Part shown: piece after piece, positions 1-6,578 of the stretch
How positions within the stretch are numbered: the stretch's first letter is position 1
Layout of the letters: every line of letters starts with the position of its first letter
Notes under the pieces: model-generated
The model's input: the letters and a program-made list of their open reading frames with translations, nothing else
Told to the model about the DNA's origin: nothing
Databases searched by the model: none
Made by a program: the position numbers and the translations under genes
Assembly (NCBI GenBank): GCA_009885425.1
Contig: VFKS01000507.1
Span: 1-8,649, forward strand
DNA from: Novosphingobium sp.
GTDB lineage: Bacteria > Pseudomonadota > Alphaproteobacteria > Sphingomonadales > Sphingomonadaceae
Direction: 5' to 3'
Length of the DNA: 8,649 nucleotides

Positions 1-56
1 AGGTCCAAGTGGGGTTCACTTAGAACTTTTGTTTAAATGCAGGAACAGGTGCCGCA

Positions 57-236
57 ATGGCTGTCCCCAAAAGAAAAACTTCGCCCTCCAAGCGGGGCAT
101 GCGCCGCAGCCACGATGCGCTGACGGTAGCCGCATTCCACGAATGCCCGAACTGTGGCGAACTGAAGCGTCCACACAACCTGTGCAACGCCTGCGGCCAC
201 TACAACGGACGCGAAGTGATCGCGGTCGGGCTCTAA
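57..236 (+). CDS. rpmF: 50S ribosomal protein L32
   Basis: This 59-residue protein is the L32 component of the large ribosomal subunit. The N-terminus [20 protein letters not shown] is the typical basic L32 start. It is followed by a four-cysteine zinc ribbon, with CPNC at residues 30-33 and CNAC at 43-46, so this is the zinc-binding (C+) form. The length is normal for the family. The ATG at 57 follows a purine-rich stretch (AGGAACAGG, 41-49) that can serve as ribosome binding site. It is the first gene of the window's main operon, 25 bases ahead of plsX; rpmF next to plsX and fabH is a widespread bacterial arrangement. The 56 bases upstream include an A/T-rich patch (21-37), but I could not define a full promoter, and part of it may lie outside the window. 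No Zur-like site is evident. Confidence 0.97.
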   Translation: MAVPKRKTSPSKRGMRRSHDALTVAAFHECPNCGELKRPHNLCNACGHYNGREVIAVGL

Positions 237-261
237 GCCCAGTTATCCGGAGTAATCGCAC

Positions 262-1317
262 ATGAGCCTGCCGCGTATCGCGATTGATGCGATGGGCGGT
301 GATGAAGGCGTGCGCGTCATGATCGAAGGCGCCGCAATTGCGCGGCGCAGCCACGATCGTTTCAAATTTCTGCTGGTCGGCGATGAACAGCGCATCAAGG
401 ATGCGCTGGAGCATCACCCAAATCTGCGCGCGGCGAGCGAAATCCTCCACGCGCCTGACGTTGTCTCGGGCGATGAAAAGCCCACCCAGGCGCTGCGCCG
501 GGCCAAGACCACTTCGATGGGCATGGCGATCAACGCAGTGAAGACCGGCGCGGCTGGCGGCGCGGTCAGCGCTGGCAACACCGGGGCGCTGATGGCGATG
601 GCCAAGCTGGCGCTGCGGACCATGCCGGGGATCGATCGGCCGGCGCTTTCGGCGCTGCTGCCGACGCTGGGTGATAATGACATCGTAATGCTCGATCTGG
701 GCGCCAACACCGAATGCGATGCCCGCAATCTGGTCCAGTTTGCGATCATGGGGGCGGCCTATTCGCGGATTGTCACCGGGCGCGAATCTCCGCGGGTTCG
801 ACTGCTCAACATCGGGTCCGAAGAAACCAAAGGCACCGAAGGGCTGCGCGATGCCGCTGCCCAGCTGAAAGCTGCGGCGGACGAGCTGTCGATTTCGTTC
901 GATGGCTTTGTCGAAGGCGACAAGATGCTGCGCGGCGAAGTTGATGTGGTGGTGACCGACGGCTTTTCAGGCAACATCGCGCTGAAGGCGGTTGAAGGCA
1001 CGGCCCGGTTCGTCACCGATCTTCTGCGCCGGGCCTTCGCCAGTTCGATCCGCTCCAAGTTCGGGTTCCTGGTCTCACGGCCCGCAACCGAGCTGCTCAA
1101 GCATCATCTCGATCCCAACAACCACAACGGCGCGGTGTTCCTGGGCCTCAATGGGGTGGTGGTGAAAAGCCATGGTTCGGCCAGCGCCGGCGGCGTTGCC
1201 AATGCTGTTGCGGTCACTGCCCGGCTGCTGGAAGAAGACCTGACCCAGCGGATCACCGCCGACCTTGCGCGGCTGGGCGCCGATAACCTGCGCTCGGTGC
1301 CGCGAGCGGCCGAATGA
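262..1317 (+). CDS. plsX: Phosphate acyltransferase PlsX
   Basis: PlsX is a peripheral membrane enzyme that converts acyl-ACP plus phosphate to acyl-phosphate. PlsY uses the acyl-phosphate for the first acylation of glycerol-3-phosphate, so PlsX links fatty acid synthesis to phospholipid synthesis. The 351-residue length is normal. Family motifs are in order: DAMGGD at residues 9-14, SAGNTGAL at 103-110, LDLGAN at about 144-149, GSEETKG at 185-191, TDGFSGN at 232-238 and KSHGSA at 302-307. The ATG at 262 has a good ribosome binding site (GGAG, 249-252, nine bases upstream), and DAMGGD falls at the expected distance from it. The stop overlaps the fabH start by four bases (ATGA, 1314-1317), pointing to translational coupling. 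Nothing is missing or unusual. Confidence 0.98.
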   Translation: MSLPRIAIDAMGGDEGVRVMIEGAAIARRSHDRFKFLLVGDEQRIKDALEHHPNLRAASEILHAPDVVSGDEKPTQALRRAKTTSMGMAINAVKTGAAGGAVSAGNTGALMAMAKLALRTMPGIDRPALSALLPTLGDNDIVMLDLGANTECDARNLVQFAIMGAAYSRIVTGRESPRVRLLNIGSEETKGTEGLRDAAAQLKAAADELSISFDGFVEGDKMLRGEVDVVVTDGFSGNIALKAVEGTARFVTDLLRRAFASSIRSKFGFLVSRPATELLKHHLDPNNHNGAVFLGLNGVVVKSHGSASAGGVANAVAVTARLLEEDLTQRITADLARLGADNLRSVPRAAE

Positions 1318-2282
1318 TACGCCGCTCGGTCATCACCGGCACCGGATCGGCTCTGCCCAAACGGGTGGTGACCAATCAGGAGCTGGCAAAGCAGGTCGAT
1401 ACCAGCGACGAATGGATTGTTGAACGCAGCGGGATTCGCCAGCGCTATATCGCCGGTGACGATGAAACCACCAGTTCGCTTGCCACCGATGCTGCCCGCG
1501 CAGCGTTGGCGGCTGCGGGGCTGGAAGGGCACCAGATCGGCCTGATCGTGCTGGCTACCGCAACCCCCGACCAGACCTTCCCAGCCAGCGCGACGATCGT
1601 GCAAGATGCACTTGGCGCGAATGGCGGGATTGCCTTTGATGTGGCGGCGGTTTGCTCAGGCTTTCTCTATGCCTTGGGGGTGGCGGATTCGATGCTGCGC
1701 ACTGGCATGGCGGAGCGGGCGCTGGTGATCGGGGCCGAGACGATGAGCCGGATCGTTGACTGGAATGACCGCGCCACCTGTGTGCTGTTCGGCGATGGCG
1801 CCGGGGCGGTGGTGCTGGAAGCGCGCGAAGTGGCCGAAGACGGCCCGGGCCTGCTGGTGACACACCTTCACGCTGACGGCGCGCACAACCAACTGCTTTA
1901 TGTCGATGGCGGGCCATCCAGCACGCAGACGGTTGGCCACATCCGGATGAAGGGCCGCGAAGTATTTCGCCATGCCGTCACCAATCTGGCCGACGTGCTG
2001 AGCAATGTGCTGGCCGATCAGGGTTTTGCCCCAAGCGACGTCGACTGGGTCGTGCCGCACCAGGCCAACCAGCGGATCATCGATGCAACCGCTAAAAAGC
2101 TGGACTTGCCGGCCGAGCGGGTGGTGCTGACGGTCGATCGCCATGCCAATACTTCGGCCGCCTCGGTCCCGCTGGCGCTTGATACGGCGGTCCGCGATGG
2201 TCGAATCAAGCCCGGCAATCTGGTCGTGCTTGAGGCGATGGGCGGCGGCTTTACCTGGGGCGCCAGTCTGGTCCGGATGTGA
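1314..2282 (+). CDS. fabH: 3-oxoacyl-[ACP] synthase III (FabH, KAS III)
   Basis: FabH condenses acetyl-CoA (or another short acyl-CoA) with malonyl-ACP to begin type II fatty acid synthesis in the cytosol. The 322-residue length is typical. The catalytic triad of the family is intact: Cys114 in AAVCSGF, His249 in VPHQANQR and Asn279 in RHANTSAAS. The thiolase-fold glycine loop near the C-terminus ([11 protein letters not shown], about 307-317) is present. The N-terminal [15 protein letters not shown] is also characteristic, which supports the ATG at 1314. Translation is probably coupled to plsX through the ATGA overlap. The acyl-CoA preference (acetyl or branched) cannot be read from these motifs. 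A 116-base gap with a small hairpin follows before ihfA. Confidence 0.98.
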   Translation: MIRRSVITGTGSALPKRVVTNQELAKQVDTSDEWIVERSGIRQRYIAGDDETTSSLATDAARAALAAAGLEGHQIGLIVLATATPDQTFPASATIVQDALGANGGIAFDVAAVCSGFLYALGVADSMLRTGMAERALVIGAETMSRIVDWNDRATCVLFGDGAGAVVLEAREVAEDGPGLLVTHLHADGAHNQLLYVDGGPSSTQTVGHIRMKGREVFRHAVTNLADVLSNVLADQGFAPSDVDWVVPHQANQRIIDATAKKLDLPAERVVLTVDRHANTSAASVPLALDTAVRDGRIKPGNLVVLEAMGGGFTWGASLVRM

Positions 2283-2290
2283 AGACCAGC

Positions 2291-2309
2291 GGATAACCTC
2301 TGGTTATTC
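2291..2309 (+). other. Small hairpin between fabH and ihfA
   Basis: Bases 2293-2298 (ATAACC) and 2302-2307 (GGTTAT) form a perfect inverted repeat around the three-base loop TCT. A G-U and a G-C pair can extend the RNA stem to eight pairs (2291-2309). It starts nine bases after the fabH stop. No T-run follows, so it is not a convincing intrinsic terminator. It could be an mRNA 3' stabilising stem, a processing site, a protein-binding dyad, or chance. No other feature was recognised in the rest of the gap up to 2398, although a promoter for ihfA would be expected there. Confidence 0.3.
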
Positions 2310-2398
2310 CTAGATTGCGTTGCATTGTGAAGACATATTTGTCATCGTCACGAATCGAGGGGTCGCATCTCTTTTGGAAAAAGGTGCTGGAGCGTTTT

Positions 2399-2686
2399 AT
2401 GACTACTCTCACTCGGGCCGATCTGGCTGAAGCACTCAACCGCAAGCTGGGCCTGTCCCGCTCGGAATCGCTCGGCATGGTCGAGGCAATTCTCGATCAT
2501 GTGTCGGTCGCGCTTGAAAAGGGTGAGAACGTCAAAATCTCCGGATTCGGGACGTTCCTGCTGCGCGACAAGGCCCAGCGGATCGGCCGTAATCCCAAGA
2601 CCGGGGTCGAAGTTCCGATCACTCCGCGCCGGGTGCTGACCTTCCGGGCCAGCCAGATGCTCAAGGAACGGATCGCCAAAGGATGA
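2399..2686 (+). CDS. ihfA: Integration host factor subunit alpha
   Basis: This is the alpha subunit of IHF, a DNA-bending nucleoid protein that works as a heterodimer with IhfB in transcription, replication and recombination. The 95-residue product starts [20 protein letters not shown] and contains the HU/IHF core [13 protein letters not shown] (41-53). It also has the DNA-inserting beta-arm [18 protein letters not shown] (61-78) with the conserved proline at the arm tip. The frame stays open upstream to a TTG at 2315. I chose the ATG at 2399 because the family begins with this [10 protein letters not shown] segment and because GGAG (2389-2392) lies six bases before it. The gene is in the plsX-fabH direction, and its stop overlaps the next start by ATGA (2683-2686). 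Alpha rather than beta is judged from the [17 protein letters not shown] pattern and the genomic position. Confidence 0.95.
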   Translation: MTTLTRADLAEALNRKLGLSRSESLGMVEAILDHVSVALEKGENVKISGFGTFLLRDKAQRIGRNPKTGVEVPITPRRVLTFRASQMLKERIAKG

Positions 2687-3105
2687 CGCAAGCCAGCGCC
2701 CCCACATTCACCGATGGCAAGGACGCTGAGGCTTTGCGCACAATCGGTGAAGTGGCCAAGGCGTTGGGCATCCGCCAGCATGTACTGCGCTATTGGGAAG
2801 AGCAGTTTCCGATGTTGAAGCCGCTCAAGCGCAGCGGCGGGCGGCGTTATTACCGGGCCGAAGATGTCCGGCTGGTCGATACTATTGACCGGTTGGTCCA
2901 CAAAGAAGGCTATACGCTCAAAGGCGCCAAGATGGCGCTGCAATCAGGTGGTAAAGGTCTGGCCGCTGATCCACAGCCCACCGCTGGCATGCCGCAACCT
3001 GCCGCCAGCACCCCGCCGCTTTCGGCGATGAGCGCCAACTTCGCCTATCGCGCGCGGTTGATTGCGCTGCGCACCACTCTGGTCAACGCGCTTCACGAAG
3101 CTTAA
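2683..3105 (+). CDS. MerR-family transcriptional regulator
   Basis: This 140-residue protein has an N-terminal MerR-type winged helix-turn-helix. The segment [20 protein letters not shown] (about 19-38) is the recognition unit. A wing containing GGRRYYR (52-58) and a helical segment [18 protein letters not shown] (61-78) follow. A Pro/Ala-rich linker (about 96-118) leads to a short C-terminal helix (about 120-139). I see no metal-binding cysteines and no room for a drug-binding or cobalamin-binding domain, so the signal it senses is unknown. The start overlaps the ihfA stop (ATGA), indicating co-translation with ihfA. MerR genes directly after ihfA are, to my knowledge, common in sphingomonads and relatives. 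A terminator follows seven bases after the stop, making this the last gene of the operon. Its targets cannot be inferred from this window. Confidence 0.9.
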   Translation: MTQASAPTFTDGKDAEALRTIGEVAKALGIRQHVLRYWEEQFPMLKPLKRSGGRRYYRAEDVRLVDTIDRLVHKEGYTLKGAKMALQSGGKGLAADPQPTAGMPQPAASTPPLSAMSANFAYRARLIALRTTLVNALHEA

Positions 3106-3111
3106 GGCTGA

Positions 3112-3134
3112 CCTCACAAGCGTGAGGAATTTTT
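3112..3134 (+). terminator. Intrinsic terminator of the rpmF-merR operon
   Basis: A six-base perfect stem, CCTCAC (3112-3117) with GTGAGG (3122-3127), encloses the loop AAGC. Two bases later comes a run of five T (3130-3134). This is the standard layout of a rho-independent terminator, although the stem is short. It begins seven bases after the merR stop. The 3' arm contains GAGG, the only evident ribosome binding site for the aldehyde dehydrogenase starting at 3138. Confidence 0.7.
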
Positions 3135-3137
3135 GAC

Positions 3138-4571
3138 ATGGCGACGACTTATGACGCGGATCTCGCGTTGTTCATCAATGGCAGTTGGCAGATCGGCGAA
3201 GGACGCGATCTGTTTCCGGTTATCAACCCTGCCAATGGTGAAACGATTGCCGAAGTGCCGATGGCAAGCGCGGCTGATCTGGATGCCGCGCTGGATGCCG
3301 CCGACAAGGGCTTTCTGTTATGGCGTGCGACTCCGGTCGAACAGCGCGCCGCCGTGTTGCGCAAGACCGCTGCCCTGCTGCGTGAACGAGTTGAGGCCAT
3401 CGCCACGCTGCTGACGCTGGAACAGGGCAAGCTGATTGCCGAGGCTCGCGCCGAAGTGCTGTCGAGCGCGCAGATTTTCGATTGGTGCGCCGAAGAAGCC
3501 AGCCGGATCTATGGCCGCGTTTTGGTCCGCCCCACTGGCCAACGCGCCATGGTGATCAAACAACCGGTCGGGCCGGTTGCGGCGTTCAGCCCATGGAATT
3601 TCCCGATCTATCTAATGGCCAAGAAGGTCGCTGCGGCGTTGGCCACCGGCTGCTCGGTGATTGCCAAGCCGCCTGAAGAGACTCCCGGCTCCACTGGCGC
3701 ATTGATGCGCTGTCTGGCTGATGCCGGGCTGCCTGCGGGTGTGGCACAGCTCGTTCACGGGGTTCCCGATGCGGTCAGCCGCCACCTGATCGCCAGCCCG
3801 GTGATCCGCAAGGTCAGCTTCACCGGCTCGATTCCCGTGGGCAAGCACCTGATGCGGCTATCGGCAGATAGCCTGAAGCGGGTGACGATGGAGCTTGGCG
3901 GTCATGCTCCGGTGCTGGTGTTTGAGGATTGCGATCTGGAAAAGACGCTCGATCTGGTGGTCCCGCAAAAATTTCGCAACGCTGGGCAGGTCTGCGTCAG
4001 CCCGACGCGCTTTTTCGTGCAGGAATCGATCTATCAGCGCTTCGTCGATGGCTTTGCCGCACGCACGCACGGTGTGACCGCCGGTTCCGGGCTCGATCCC
4101 GAAAGCCGGATGGGGCCGCTGGCCAATGTCCGCCGTCCCGGAGCGATTGAGGCCTTGGTCGAAGATGCAGCAGCCAAAGGCGCCAAAGTCATGGCCGGGG
4201 GCAAGCGCGGCAACGCCGGGTACTTCTTCCAGCCAACCCTTCTGGCCGATGTGCCAGACAGCGCCGATATCATGAACAACGAACCGTTCGGACCGGTCGC
4301 CGTGGCGGCGCCGTTTTCAGACCTGGGGGACGCGCTCGGTAAGGCCAACCGGCTGCCCTTTGGCCTCGCCGCATTCGCCTTTACCCAGAACCTGCGCACC
4401 GCCAACCTGCTGGGTGACGGGATCGAAAGCGGAATGGTCGGGATCAACACCTTTGCGATCAGCATGGTCGATGCCCCGTTTGGCGGGGTCAAAGATTCGG
4501 GCTTTGGCAGCGAAGGTGGACCGGAAGGGATGGAAAGCTATCTGGTCACCAAGGCGATCCACCAGGCTTAG
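3138..4571 (+). CDS. NAD(P)-dependent aldehyde dehydrogenase, succinate-semialdehyde dehydrogenase-like
   Basis: This cytosolic enzyme oxidises an aldehyde to its carboxylic acid. The 477-residue sequence covers the whole ALDH fold. The oxyanion residue Asn154 lies in SPWNFP, cofactor Lys177 in AKPPEETP, general base Glu252 in MELGGHAP and nucleophile Cys286 in NAGQVCVS. NNEPFGPV (380-387) is the conserved C-terminal motif. By overall pattern it resembles the succinate-semialdehyde dehydrogenase/GabD group, but the true substrate is not fixed by these motifs. Glu180, three residues after Lys177, matches the glutamate that binds the adenosine ribose in NAD-preferring ALDHs. The start is fixed by the N-terminal strand LFINGSW at residues 11-17 and by the absence of another plausible upstream start. 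GAGG (3124-3127) lies ten bases upstream, inside the terminator hairpin. The stop interlocks with that of the convergent thiamine-diphosphate gene. Confidence 0.93.
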   Translation: MATTYDADLALFINGSWQIGEGRDLFPVINPANGETIAEVPMASAADLDAALDAADKGFLLWRATPVEQRAAVLRKTAALLRERVEAIATLLTLEQGKLIAEARAEVLSSAQIFDWCAEEASRIYGRVLVRPTGQRAMVIKQPVGPVAAFSPWNFPIYLMAKKVAAALATGCSVIAKPPEETPGSTGALMRCLADAGLPAGVAQLVHGVPDAVSRHLIASPVIRKVSFTGSIPVGKHLMRLSADSLKRVTMELGGHAPVLVFEDCDLEKTLDLVVPQKFRNAGQVCVSPTRFFVQESIYQRFVDGFAARTHGVTAGSGLDPESRMGPLANVRRPGAIEALVEDAAAKGAKVMAGGKRGNAGYFFQPTLLADVPDSADIMNNEPFGPVAVAAPFSDLGDALGKANRLPFGLAAFAFTQNLRTANLLGDGIESGMVGINTFAISMVDAPFGGVKDSGFGSEGGPEGMESYLVTKAIHQA

Positions 4572-6238
4572 GTCTTCGCCCTCGCCCGCAGCCCCGAGAT
4601 CGTTGCGCCGCCGGCACTAAGCTGTTCGACGTCGATGATCAGATGGAGCAGTCGCAGGCCCTTGCGGCCTTGCGCGTCGGCCAATGCAGCGGTGAACTGA
4701 TCGGTCGTTTCGACCCGTGTCGCCCAGCCGCCATAGGCCACTGCCAGCGCGGCGAAATCGGGATTGTGCAGCGTGGTGCCCGAAACCCGCTCAGGGAATT
4801 CGCGTTCCTGATGCATCCGGATCGTTCCGTAGGTGCTGTTGTCAACCAGGATCACCAGCAGATCGCAGCCATACTGCACTGCCGTCGCCAATTCCTGACC
4901 ATTCATCAGGAAATCGCCGTCCCCCGCTAGCGCAACGACCGCGCGTTCCGGGTGACGCAGCGCGGCGGCGACGGCGGCTGGTACGCCATATCCCATCGCG
5001 CCTGCGGTCGGCGCCAGCTGGGTCGGGAAGCCGTCATAGTGCCAGTAACGGTGCCACCAGCCCGAGAAATTGCCCGCCCCGTTGCAGATGATCGCATCGC
5101 CGGGAAACGTTTCGCGCATCGCGGTGACGCAGGCGGCCATGTCGAGCGGGTAGGGGGCCGGGCTGGCCTTGGTCCAGTCGATCCATTCCTGATGGGCCGC
5201 TCCGCCAGCGTCGAACGGTACGATGTCATCATCCCACAGCGCTGCCGCCTCAGCGAATTCGGCCATATCGGCGCAGATCGCGAGGTCAGGGCGATAGACC
5301 CGGCCGAGCTCGTTCGGATCGGGATGGATGTGAACCAACGTCTGGCCGGGGTGTTCGGGCGTGATCAGGGTGTAGCTGTCGGTCGTCGCCTCACCCAGCC
5401 GCGCGCCGATGGCGATCACCAGATCGGCCTGCTTGATCCGATCGACCAGTTTGGGGTTAGGGCCATAGCCCAGGTTTCCGGCCCATACCGGACTGGAATT
5501 AGAGATCGCGTCCTGCCGGCGGAAGGCGCCCGCGACCGGCAGCCCGACCCGCTCGGCAAAGCGGGTGAACTCTTCGCGGGCCTTGGCATGCCAGCCAGCT
5601 CCGCCGACAATCGCCACTGGCGCTGCGGCTCCCGCCAACAGGTCCATCAGCACCCCCATCGCATCAGGGCAGACTGCCTGGGCGGGGCGGTGGATCGCAG
5701 GGCGAGGGGAATGGCCGGTGACTTCTTCGAGCAGCATATCTTCAGGCAGCGCGATCACCACCGGGCCGGGCCTTCCGGACAGCGCGACTGACCATGCGCG
5801 GGCGACATATTCGGGGATCCGTTTGGGATCGTCGATCCGCAGCACCAGCTTGGCCAAGGGGCCGAACATCGCCGGAAAATCGACCTCCTGAAAGCCTTCG
5901 CGATCCTTCATGCCGCGGTCGACATCGCCGATGAACAGCAGCATTGGTTGCGAATCCTGCATCGCGACATGAACCCCGATGCTGGCATTGGTCGCGCCGG
6001 GGCCGCGGGTGACGAAGCAGACACCCGGCCGGCCGGTCATCGTCCCGTCCGCGCAGGCCATAAACGCGGCGCCGCCTTCCTGGCGGCAGATCACTGTCTG
6101 CACTTCAGGCGAATCGTGCAGCGCATCGAGCACCGCGAGGAAGCTTTCGCCGGGCACCGTGAAAATCCGGTCAGCGCCTTGGGCGATGAGGCAATCGACG
6201 AGCAAACGCCCGCCATTAACTGTCGTGTTTGAGGTCAT
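4568..6238 (-). CDS. Thiamine-diphosphate-dependent enzyme, acetolactate synthase/2-oxoacid decarboxylase superfamily
   Basis: The 556-residue protein has the three-domain layout of the pyruvate oxidase/acetolactate synthase superfamily. The N-terminal pyrimidine-binding domain carries the presumed catalytic glutamate, Glu54, in CRQEGGAAFMA. The central domain (about 190-340) contains VAIVGGAGW and ADLVIAIGARLGE. The C-terminal domain has the diphosphate/metal motif AGDGDFLMNG (438-447) and the downstream VDNSTYG (465-471). Where true acetolactate synthases usually have a PGG motif there is PGESFLAVLDAL (29-40), and no small regulatory subunit gene (ilvN) lies beside it. This argues for a relative acting on another 2-oxo acid rather than the biosynthetic enzyme. 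The ATG at 6238 has AAGG (6246-6249) seven bases upstream and a candidate promoter beyond. A decarboxylase supplying aldehyde to the convergent dehydrogenase is possible but is inference only. Confidence 0.88.
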   Translation of the reverse strand: MTSNTTVNGGRLLVDCLIAQGADRIFTVPGESFLAVLDALHDSPEVQTVICRQEGGAAFMACADGTMTGRPGVCFVTRGPGATNASIGVHVAMQDSQPMLLFIGDVDRGMKDREGFQEVDFPAMFGPLAKLVLRIDDPKRIPEYVARAWSVALSGRPGPVVIALPEDMLLEEVTGHSPRPAIHRPAQAVCPDAMGVLMDLLAGAAAPVAIVGGAGWHAKAREEFTRFAERVGLPVAGAFRRQDAISNSSPVWAGNLGYGPNPKLVDRIKQADLVIAIGARLGEATTDSYTLITPEHPGQTLVHIHPDPNELGRVYRPDLAICADMAEFAEAAALWDDDIVPFDAGGAAHQEWIDWTKASPAPYPLDMAACVTAMRETFPGDAIICNGAGNFSGWWHRYWHYDGFPTQLAPTAGAMGYGVPAAVAAALRHPERAVVALAGDGDFLMNGQELATAVQYGCDLLVILVDNSTYGTIRMHQEREFPERVSGTTLHNPDFAALAVAYGGWATRVETTDQFTAALADAQGRKGLRLLHLIIDVEQLSAGGATISGLRARAKT

Positions 6239-6284
6239 TGGCGGACCTTAGCGCCGCACTGGCGCCGGAGCAACGCAGTGGTGC

Positions 6285-6313
6285 ATGATAACACTTGGTT
6301 TGGTTACTGTCCC
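6285..6313 (-). promoter_or_regulatory. Candidate sigma-70 promoter of the thiamine-diphosphate enzyme gene
   Basis: Read on the - strand, GGGACA (6308-6313, four of six matches to TTGACA) is followed by a 17-base spacer and TATCAT (6285-6290, five of six matches to TATAAT). Transcription would start near 6278 and give a leader of about 40 bases before the ATG at 6238. That leader contains the AAGG ribosome binding site (6246-6249). A five-pair hairpin (6251-6255 with 6261-6265) lies just upstream of the AAGG. The call rests on consensus matching and good position only. Confidence 0.4.
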
Positions 6314-6386
6314 ACAGCGGGAACCCGCCCGTTAACCGCAATTTTCAGGCTGGTGTGATGGTCAACAGGTTCTTAACGATGGGGGC

Positions 6387-6578
6387 ATGAGAAGATCACT
6401 GGTCATCACCGATGAAGCCGCCGGGAACCGTTTCCTGGCCTCGCTTCCCCCCCATGTCCGTAGCGGCGCGAAGCCGTTTCGGATCAAGCGGAAAGCGTGG
6501 TTCTCGCTCGACAGTCTGCGCCATTTCCTGATGGCCTACTGCGCCTGTTTCATGGCGGTCAGCCTCTATATCGCCTGA
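6387..6578 (+). CDS. Small hypothetical protein with a C-terminal hydrophobic segment
   Basis: I do not recognise a characterised family in this 63-residue protein. The N-terminal two thirds are polar and basic, with a cluster of Lys/Arg at residues 29-36 (KPFRIKRK). The C-terminus from about residue 46 to 62 (HFLMAYCACFMAVSLYI) is hydrophobic enough for one membrane segment. This suggests a cytoplasmic N-terminus anchored in the inner membrane. By hand count 48 of 63 codons end in G or C, as expected for a real gene here, and no other gene fills this position. The ribosome binding site is poor: a run of five G (6381-6385) sits only one base before the ATG, and no better start exists downstream. 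Its end overlaps the end of the convergent transporter gene by 13 bases. Function unknown. Confidence 0.6.
   Translation: MRRSLVITDEAAGNRFLASLPPHVRSGAKPFRIKRKAWFSLDSLRHFLMAYCACFMAVSLYIA

Noticed and set aside
16..450. 144-codon open frame on the - strand over rpmF and the start of plsX
   Set aside because: It is antisense to L32 with its intact zinc ribbon and to the N-terminus of PlsX. Its product has no domain.
1104..1604. 166-codon open frame on the - strand across the plsX/fabH junction
   Set aside because: It is antisense to two conserved genes, has no domain and no ribosome binding site.
2315..2398. 28-codon upstream extension of ihfA from a TTG
   Set aside because: IHF alpha proteins begin at the segment encoded from 2399, which also has a well-spaced GGAG. 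The extension would also include most of the fabH-ihfA gap.
4952..5791. 279-codon open frame on the + strand inside the thiamine-diphosphate enzyme gene
   Set aside because: It is wholly antisense to a gene with clear family motifs. Its product is rich in Arg/Gly/Asp with no recognisable domain, as expected for a GC-rich shadow frame.
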